The translations under genes and the position numbers were made by a program. 64,000 bases of DNA from Erpobdella octoculata (taxonomy: Eukaryota > Annelida > Clitellata > Hirudinida > Erpobdellidae), in the NCBI GenBank assembly GCA_963978895.1, contig OZ022247.1, positions 13,518,972-13,582,971 on the forward strand, read 5' to 3'. Shown one piece after another: positions 58,701-64,000 of the stretch (position 1 is the stretch's first letter; every line of letters starts with the position of its first letter). The notes under the pieces are model-generated. The model was not told the DNA's origin and made no database searches. It saw nothing but the letters and a program-made list of their open reading frames with translations.

Positions 58701-59313
58701 GGCAGCAAATGGGTTGAAGCCTGTAGAAAGAGAGCCATACTCGGGTCCAGTATCAGGTATGGATGATAGTCCATCTTCAAGAACTCCTTCCCATGCAGCT
58801 GGAACACGTTCAGGAGTTGAGCAGCCTTTCTGTCGACCGCCTACGAGAAGTGGAGGTCGAAACATGCAAGATACAACTCTCTCAATCAGTGTGGAAGGTT
58901 AGTCATTGGGGATGTCTTGGGTACCCAACCCGAACTCTAGGCTTGGTACTAGCCGATCTTTTTTGGTGCTTGAAACTGGAAGTTTGAAAATTTTGAACCT
59001 GGCAATTTTAAAAGTAGAATCCATGACATTCTTATAAGTTATGTTGCGTAGTTGGGGTGTACTATCAATAAAGAAAAATGAGTGAGCATAGCTGAGCTAC
59101 AATGAATTTTAATAATAAGAAATGTTGTTAAGCAGTTTCCTAAGTTGTGATGTTTTTGCATGAAGGTCATCTAACCCATATTTTATGCTTTTTTTGAGAT
59201 GATGAACATTTTCAAATTCAGGAACATATGCCGATGATCCAATTAAGTGTCAGAAGCTCGGAGGTTACAGAGTCAACCAACCTCCAGGTGGAAGAACTAC
59301 TCAGTTCTGGTGA
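42306..59313 (+). CDS. CRMP: Collapsin response mediator protein (CRMP/DPYSL), long isoform, 15 coding exons, 703 aa
   Basis: Cytoplasmic adaptor of semaphorin/cytoskeleton signalling, derived from dihydropyrimidinase. Exons: 42306-42713, 45602-45696, 46510-46583, 47453-47563, 47664-47825, 49751-49881, 50247-50315, 50672-50792, 50874-51024, 51312-51453, 51632-51715, 51915-52103, 52407-52493, 58702-58897 and 59222-59313. All junctions are GT-AG and the phases agree (2,112 nt). Landmarks are MADYLLLQNGKI, GGIDLNTHF (193-201), DDFSTGTRAA, GVTGPEG, SSRSAAELVA, GRLAVGSDADLFV, then the CRMP-specific tail with EPYSGPVSG and PPGGRTTQFW. Hydantoinase metal ligands are partly lost: the HxH motif reads N-T-H, the carbamylated Lys is absent and the His before VMSKSAA reads Thr. 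An enzymatic role is therefore unlikely. The C-terminal and long N-terminal exons favour CRMP over dihydropyrimidinase. Confidence 0.9.
43326..44372. mobile_element. hAT-type non-autonomous element in CRMP intron 1
   Basis: Termini CAGAGGCGTGGATT and AATCCACGCCTCTG are inverted; a G-run/CCCCCCTC subterminal block is present at both ends. TACTATAG flanks each side (43318-43325 and 44373-44380), the hAT 8 bp size, though the flank is itself repetitive. The interior 43560-43900 gives a broken + strand match to a LINE polymerase C-terminus (PSYLTNLI, LWNSLP). Confidence 0.75.
44497..45312. mobile_element. 816 bp foldback element in CRMP intron 1
   Basis: Arms of ~390 bp begin GAAGTTAGCAGCGCTGCTGG and are inverted on the right. 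They meet near 44905-44930 around 'gcctaggcctaagg'. The arms differ by scattered substitutions and a duplicated 'tatggtgtaaaaataaata' unit on the left. No coding. The flanks are TATAGTA-rich on both sides. Confidence 0.85.
46305..46395 (+). repeat. ~33 bp tandem repeat, about 2.5 copies
   Basis: 'ggttaaatcgttgaagg' plus 'ggcttttggtt' recurs three times in CRMP intron 2. Confidence 0.8.
47240..47430 (+). repeat. AT-rich ~27 bp tandem repeat in CRMP intron 3
   Basis: Units of the form 'attatatatcttactaca' with 'tattaat' or 'tgcatt' linkers, about seven copies, ending 20-30 bp before exon 4. Confidence 0.8.
48597..49575. repeat. ~1 kb inverted pair of repeat family B in CRMP intron 5
   Basis: The left arm (48597-48975, reverse) and right arm (49045-49575) match the block at 447-827. 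Both include 'gagtcacttcctgatgata' and 'aaaattgattgcaa' blocks. The right arm has an internal duplication of ~110 bp and an (ATTATAA)n expansion near 49380-49490. Confidence 0.8.
52494..52790. other. Start of CRMP intron 13
   Basis: Contains a reverse piece of the dispersed 'aaataaaagcgtgtaaaa' repeat (~52525) and a short (TA)n at 52766-52790. The Penelope-like coding relic starts right after it. Confidence 0.4.
52791..53823 (+). mobile_element. Penelope-like element, GIY-YIG C-terminus and long tail, one frameshift
   Basis: From 52791 the frame gives EHHKIKPSRQLF..TEILSFESDSQRLKIKEALLI, matching the RLKIKEALYILL region of the copy at 34018. It continues through HTLHLYGA. Near 53085 the frame shifts by one and continues (282-codon frame 52975-53823) as an acidic, Asp/Val-rich tail ending HLALNVIVRHR. 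The reverse transcriptase part is absent. The tail length suggests a longer C-terminal extension than in the first copy; its function is unknown. Confidence 0.65.
53824..54167. other. Intronic AT-rich stretch
   Basis: T-rich. Possibly the 3' UTR of the Penelope-like copy. Nothing else recognised. Confidence 0.35.
54168..54216. repeat. (TA)n microsatellite
   Basis: TA tract at the 3' side of the next Helitron. Confidence 0.95.
54217..55654 (-). mobile_element. Helitron with satellite-like interior, complete copy
   Basis: On the minus strand it starts A|TCTATATATATAAAAG (TC at 55653-55654) and ends GCACTGCTAG at 54217-54220 followed by T, with a CGAGCGAAGCCG hairpin just before. The interior has at least five ~150 bp monomers (54640-55420) and GGCCCG words. 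It is the same family as 15531-16850 and probably the source of the array at 181-1710. No Rep/helicase. Confidence 0.8.
55655..55712. repeat. (TA)n microsatellite between two Helitrons
   Basis: TA tract flanked on both sides by Helitron 5' TC ends in opposite orientation. Confidence 0.95.
55713..56859 (+). mobile_element. Composite Helitron, second complete copy
   Basis: Starts A|TCTATATATATAAAAATG (55713-55714) and ends with the CGGGCAACGCCGGG hairpin and CTAG (56856-56859) before T. An internal reversed 3' end (CTAG 55987-55990) and the TATATATGAATGTTTG junction (~56290) match the copy at 29560-30773. Confidence 0.83.
57300..58080 (+). pseudogene. hAT (ZBED-type) transposase relic interrupted by a SINE
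   Basis: The METRWNSAFLMLER region (~57378) is followed, after a frameshift, by EQHKALNLY, LSKTEWELVDRIVRILKPFYDATLE (57412-57560), and LREAMNRRFGQIK (~57660-57700). Then comes VAM-L, the SINE, and LDPRFKDMYFDSEQKDAAKNTI (57979-58060). These are the standard order of hAT catalytic-core blocks. The N- and C-terminal parts are missing. The GCCGAAA-rich stretch at 57120-57225 may be its 5' terminal region. Confidence 0.8.
57726..57972 (-). mobile_element. tRNA-derived SINE, 7 bp duplication, inside the hAT gene
   Basis: Minus-strand tRNA-like head (57968-57893) with TTGGTCTAGTGGTATAGAT and GGGTTCGATTCCC boxes. The acceptor does not pair properly. The body contains 'ccttgagcaagaaac' and the tail ends 'ggcgctatataaataaact'. 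GATGTTG flanks it (57719-57725, 57973-57979). Removing it restores VAMLLDPRFK of the transposase. Confidence 0.85.
58081..58460. other. Intronic, nothing recognised
   Basis: AT-rich sequence between the hAT relic and the minisatellite. Confidence 0.35.
58465..58645 (+). repeat. ~20 bp minisatellite just upstream of CRMP exon 14
   Basis: About nine units of GTATGGTGGTGATATAGAAT with variants, ending ~55 bp before the exon acceptor. Confidence 0.88.
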
Positions 59314-60765
59314 TGTTGTCGACTCAACCCATTCAATGATGGAGGACAGTTTTTCTTTGTTTTAAAGATTTTTCTGTTTCTATATTTTGAATGTGTTATT
59401 GTTTGTTTGTTTGTATGTTTCTTTATGAGTTTAGTTGTTATTGTAAATATTTTAAGTAAAATTGTTACACCTTCTTTAAATATGTTTTTATAATCAATTT
59501 TTGCTTTCTTGTTTTACAATAGCTTTTCAGTTTAGCAAAATGTTATCAGGTTTTTTTTACTTTATATTTCTATATTTCAAAGAAAAAGACAATTTGTAGA
59601 TCTATCCATTTCACGTTTATTGTGTTTTCCGGCTCACAAATCAACATTTTATCATGTTAAGTTTTTAGCTGCATTTTATGTATTTATATTAACTGGAGCC
59701 TGTATCTATTAACTTACTTTTAGCTGAAATTATTCAATATATTGTACGATGAAGTCACAACTTTTCGATGAGAGATGATGTTTTTTTTACTGGCAGCCTT
59801 TTGTAGTTTTAGCATTTAAGTGTTTAAGAAATTCAGCTATGTTTGTCAGCATAATGATATTAGTTGGCACAATGGTAAATTTGCATTTAACTCTAAATAT
59901 TGCAAACTTATTACCAGGAGGCTTGAAATAGTTTTGGTTATTTTTGTAATCAGATTTTTTTTGCATTTGCTTCAAGTCAGTTTCCAAGTATTTAACAATT
60001 TATCTTTCTCAAAACGTCCAATATTTCTTCCTGCTTTATTATTTGTGTAGGTGTTCATTAGGTTTGTGATGAAACTCTCGAAGATGTCACATTGTAGAGA
60101 CTGAAAGAATATCGTTCAATGCTTTTGTTTTATTTGTGTTTTGGTTTCGGAATTGTTGAGTTAAAAAATGTTTCTTGCTTATAACATAGAAGTTTTGTGT
60201 TTTTCCTCACTTTACTTTCCACTGAAACATGCGAACTGAAGTTGTTAAAGCAAAAACTAATCTTTTTTTGTCCAAGTGGGGAGAAACGTTGAAGTTCATA
60301 TGAACAAACGTTTTCTTCCGTTTTACTACTTTTCATAGGTTGGTGAAATGAGTAATCAGAGTTGGCCAAAACCAGCATCAAAATTTTGGAAAATGTTTTT
60401 ATTTGGTTATTTAATGGCGTTTCAAGGGGCTCTAAATGTTTTTAAATTAATTATTTAAAATTGTTCCAGATTAATGTGACAAACAATTTTATTGAGAACC
60501 ATAAAGTTGAACTTTGACAAAAGTTCATACAATGTTTTTATCTGGATCGGCAGCTTCAACAGAGGGCTTCAAGACATATCTTAAATGCACTTTTTTAAAC
60601 TGTCTTACGGTTGATGAATCACCTTAGTGCAAGACTTATGTTTTGTTTAAGTGCTAATAAAACTAAAAATACCTCCATGCCAAAATGCGCTAAAATTAGT
60701 CCTGTGGTTTGGGTTTGCATTAGAGGCTTAGAGGCATAGAAGACAAACAAAAAGACTTTTTTAAA
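59314..60765 (+). other. CRMP 3' UTR/downstream flank
   Basis: T-rich sequence without a recognised gene. AATAAA at 60656-60661 is a possible distal polyadenylation site, giving a ~1.3 kb 3' UTR. The true end cannot be fixed. Confidence 0.4.
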
Positions 60766-62110
60766 ATGATAGTTTATAGTCCTTTACACCCAGTGATGGG
60801 TAGTAACAAATTACAAGTAACGGAATTACAGTTACAAATTACTTTTTTCAGTAACAAGTAACGTAACAGATTACTTTTCAAAATTGTAACAGTAACAAAT
60901 TACTTTTCAAAATTGTAACAGTAACAAATTACTTTTCAAAATTGTAACAGTAACAAATTACTTTTTTAAAGTAACAGTAACGGATTTTTAAAAATTGTTA
61001 CTTGTTATTTTCGAGCATTGGATCAAGCGTTTAGATGGCGCGAGTCTGGACCAATAGGCGGCAATAGGAGCAAAGTGTGTCACTGGATTCATGATCGCGT
61101 TCATTTTAACAACGCGCCATATTAGGGTAAACAAAGTTAAACAAACTTCTTTTTTATTATCGTTTACTCTTTCGGAAACGTTTGCGAGTTCACAGATTGT
61201 GTTTTGGGATCATGGAAGTTAATAAAGAGTTAAATTATCAAGAAACTGGTAATGAAATCGGATGGGTGCATTAGCTCGATGATAACGATAGAAGAAATTA
61301 CGCCCGCAATTTGTTATATGAGCCGTGCTTGGTGTACAGCAGGTTGAAATGCAGGCTGAAGTGGCTGAACAACAAAATGGTTCAGCTGAGATGTCTCAGC
61401 CAGATGATGATTTTTTTATATTTGTTACAGATACGTTTAAGCAAACTGATGAAACTGCGGAGGTGGATATGTATCTTAGCGATACTTCTCGTGATATTGA
61501 ATGATTACTCAAATTTCCATGTATCTTGAAATTGTTCAAAAGATATAATACTTCTCTTCCATCAAGTGCTCCTGTTGAACGGCTGTTTAGCATGGCTGGT
61601 CAAATTTTGACTCCAAGAAGAAATCGTTTGACTGATAGTCATTTTCAACGACAACTGCTGCTCAGAGCTAATAAAGCTTTTTGTAGCTCAATCAAAGATC
61701 TTCACCATTTTACTGATTAGTACTGATTAGTTATAACTGTTTGATTTTTATAATAAGGTTGTGTTCTTATTTTAAAAACAAAAATCAAGTATTGAGTTAT
61801 GGGGTGTTGCATCTGTTTGTAAACAACAAAAATGTAATAAGTTACTTTCAAAACCAAAAAGTAACAGTAACAAATTACTTTTGAAAAAATGTAACAAGTA
61901 ACAGTAACAAATTACTTTTGAAAAAATGTAACAAGTAACAGTAACAAATTACTTTTGAAAAAATGTAACAAGTAACAGTAACAAATTACTTTTGAAAAAA
62001 TGTAACAAGTAACAGTAACAAATTACTTTTTCATCAAGTAACAGTAACAAATTACAAAAGTAAAGTAACAAACCCAACACTGTTTACACCAGGGGTTTTA
62101 AGACAATCAT
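60766..62110 (-). mobile_element. LINE 3'-end fragment split by hAT copy 2
   Basis: 'gatagtttatagtcctttacacc' lies left of the hAT element and 'ttttaagacaatc' resumes right of it after TTTACACC and a short 'agggg' stretch. The joined target resembles the reverse of the LINE tail at 30046-30103. Confidence 0.6.
60791..62082 (+). mobile_element. hAT transposon copy 2 with perfect 8 bp duplication
   Basis: Ends CAGTGATGGG and CCCAACACTG, with arrays of GTAACAGTAACAAATTAC at both subtermini. TTTACACC occurs at 60783-60790 and 62083-62090. Coding relics are the start region at ~61213 (MEVNKELNYQETGNEIGW then a stop) and the C-terminal dimerisation block (61555-61720) [35 protein letters not shown]. 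The core is deleted. Same family as 7652-9880. Confidence 0.9.
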
Positions 62111-62117
62111 TTTTATA

Positions 62118-63000
62118 TAGGGGAGAACGGTTCTACGTGACCACTATGGCGGAGATCTCTGGGGCACATTGATCTTTTGGCAATAACGTAATTATTTCGA
62201 AATAAAAATGCAATGCATAATTGTTTATGGTCTTTAATTGTTTCCGTTCTATTTTTAGTCCTGTTTTCTTTTCAATAATCCTTTTACATGATGGGAATAG
62301 CAATGTCAAACCTCAGTCAACAGCAAAAGAATGCCCTGTTCTGGACTATGACTGTTCTGTGTTGAAAATTAATGAATATGTTGTGGTTAAATTTAAAACA
62401 AAAAAGAAAGTTATTTATTTACTACATTGGTCAAATAATGTCAGAAGATGGTGAATTAGTAATGAAATACGTGAAAAGGGAAAAATGTCATCATTCAATT
62501 TTATTTGTGCAAATGATGAACTATTTCAATTTGCAAGAGAGGACTTGTAGACTTCCAGACCCAATTCAGCATGGCGAGATTGCTCGAGTCAGTCGTCACT
62601 TAGTCTTTCTATTTGATTTATCAATTTTTCAGAACCTGTGTTGAATTTATACAACTTAAATGATTATTAATAATAATAAAAGCTATTATACCTATTTTAT
62701 TGTGTTTTTTGAGATAACTAGATGTTAGATCATATTGAATTATACCTAGGATCAATGTGCCCCATGGGGGGATCATAGTACCCCGTATGTGGGGTACTTT
62801 GATCTCTTTTAGGGCAACAAAGTTTAATTTAACAATAGTTCTCTTGCATTATAAAATTTCAAACTAAATTGAATACATAGAGGAGATGTTCCTCTATGAT
62901 ATTTAAAAAAAACAAGTAGATTTTTTAAATGGATTGACTGTTATATAGCCAAAAAAACCTCAAAAACTCAAAAGAGATCAATGTGCCCCCATCTCCCCTA
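62118..63000 (+). mobile_element. TA-flanked TIR transposon (pogo/mariner-like), degraded
   Basis: The ends TAGGGGAGA and TCTCCCCTA are flanked by TA. Subterminal GGGGCACATTGATC and GATCAATGTGCCCC are inverted. The interior encodes, with a frameshift near 62415, NEYVVVKFKTKKKVIY, YIGQI, then LPDPIQHGEIARVSRHLVF. This C-terminal domain is found after some Tc1/pogo-type transposases in invertebrates (recognition from memory, so moderate weight). No DDE core remains. Confidence 0.6.
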
Positions 63001-63449
63001 TAGCTAATAGTAAATATTTCTATTAGTTATTTAATATATGAATAATTCTTTATTTTAATTATATATTTAATTAATAAATAAAAAAAGGAGAAAAAATTTA
63101 AATAATATACATTTAATTTTTTTATTTGTTTTAAGTTGTTTAATGTAGTTCTTGCGCGCCAGAAATTCATTAATTCACGTTTACTGCGCGGTAAATAATT
63201 TTGGTGCGCGGTGGTGCTGGAGGTGCTATTGTAAACGTAGAGGAATATGCTTTCTAGCTATTCGTAACGTTAAAGTCGAAGTTATTTATAACACAATATT
63301 TCTCGAATTATCTTTAACTTTAATATTCTTCGTTGAATATAATCTTTTACTTGACTCAAATTTGAATTATCTCACTTTGTAGAATTTAGCACAGTTCTAA
63401 CAAATCTTTTAATAATTAAAATTTCTCTGACCAAGAAACACGTTTATTC
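63001..63449. other. Non-coding spacer
   Basis: AT-rich. No gene recognised. Confidence 0.4.
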
Positions 63450-64000
63450 TTTTTTTTTTTATTATAGTTTATAGTCTTTTACACCATGTGTTTTAAGACG
63501 CGAAAACAAAATCAAAATGAAAAAAATACTTATTTACACTAAATAATTTTTCTCTATATTTACAGTTCTTTAGGATTATTTTGTATCCATTTATAGATGA
63601 TGTCGTGGCATATTTCCGAGTTCAGTATGGTTTGGAGTGTAGCTGGTTTTTGGATCCTTTTACAAAAGTTCCCAAGTTCCATTCCTAGTTGTGTCGTTTC
63701 TTTGCAGTGCAGCAACCAGTACTCGATTGTTTCCTCTGTTCCGCAGGTTTCGCACAAACCTGTCTCACGAAGATTCATTCTCTTCAAATTTTGTTTCAGC
63801 CGACACTTTCCAAGTTGGACTCGGGAAATGATGACTTCCTTTTTTCTGTTTGTTGTCTTGAATTTAATTTTATTTGAGACTTTTTTTTTGAGGGACCAGT
63901 AGTGTCGACTTTCTTGAGCAGAGTCCCATCTGGTCTGCCATTCGTTCAAAAGCTCTCTGCGTATTGTTCTTTTTATGTCAAATATCTCTGGCATAATCTC
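63450..64000 (-). mobile_element. LINE 3' end running off the window (RNase H/zinc-knuckle C-terminus)
   Basis: Minus-strand coding 63994-63560 gives TRWDSAQESRHYWSLKK, ISRVQLGKCRLKQNL, then the knuckle CETCGTEETIEYWLLHC and a C-terminal helix. This is the tail of I/jockey-type LINE polymerases carrying an RNase H-like region. The 3' end is the 'cttaaaacacatggtg' block and a poly(T) run (63451-63463), so this element is the probable parent family of the short copies at 30046 and 39171. Confidence 0.8.

Noticed and set aside
59787..60381. Short frames on both strands after the CRMP stop
   Set aside because: Short, composition-driven, and no similarity recognised; treated as 3' UTR or flank.

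Overview
This is AT-rich animal nuclear DNA. The evidence is two intron-split metazoan signalling genes on the + strand, a tRNA-Tyr gene with an intron, and a dense load of eukaryotic transposons and microsatellites. The species cannot be named from the sequence. Penelope-like, R2-type, RTE, Helitron, hAT and Mutator-like elements together with a CRMP gene fit an invertebrate metazoan. There is no sign of bacterial operons.

Layout. 1-14,650 is repeat-rich: a ~150 bp satellite-like array, a CR1/jockey-type LINE, hAT remnants, an LTR element, two tRNA-Asn genes and one tRNA-Tyr gene (plus a tRNA-Tyr relic), and a four-level nest of transposons (7,530-10,881). 14,665-35,717 is a complete Src-family tyrosine kinase gene of 11 coding exons (471 codons). 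It begins with a myristoylation-type exon and ends with a Src-like tail tyrosine. Its introns hold Helitrons, a TIR transposon with an uncharacterised transposase, an R2-type retrotransposon inside an (AGT)n microsatellite, and a Penelope-like fragment. 35,718-42,305 is intergenic and mostly Helitrons, one of which contains a ~1.5 kb (CATA)n array. 42,306-59,313 is a complete collapsin response mediator protein (CRMP/DPYSL) gene of 15 coding exons (703 codons), starting with the long (CRMP-A type) N-terminal exon. Its introns hold a hAT element, two large foldbacks, a second Penelope-like fragment, two Helitrons, and a SINE nested in a hAT gene. 59,314-64,000 holds 3' flank, a hAT element with perfect 8 bp target duplications, a TA-flanked DNA transposon and the 3' end of a LINE leaving the window.

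Both host gene models rest on GT-AG junctions whose phases all agree: 1,416 nt for the kinase and 2,112 nt for CRMP, both divisible by three with no internal stop. CRMPs are cytoplasmic phosphoproteins of neuronal cytoskeleton signalling and Src kinases act at the inner plasma membrane. Their adjacency here gives no evidence of a joint function.

Most long open frames in the window are artefacts of microsatellites or of an 18 bp purine-rich minisatellite carried by non-autonomous Helitrons. Those Helitrons show the canonical 5' TC, a 3' hairpin followed by CTAG, and A|T target sites.
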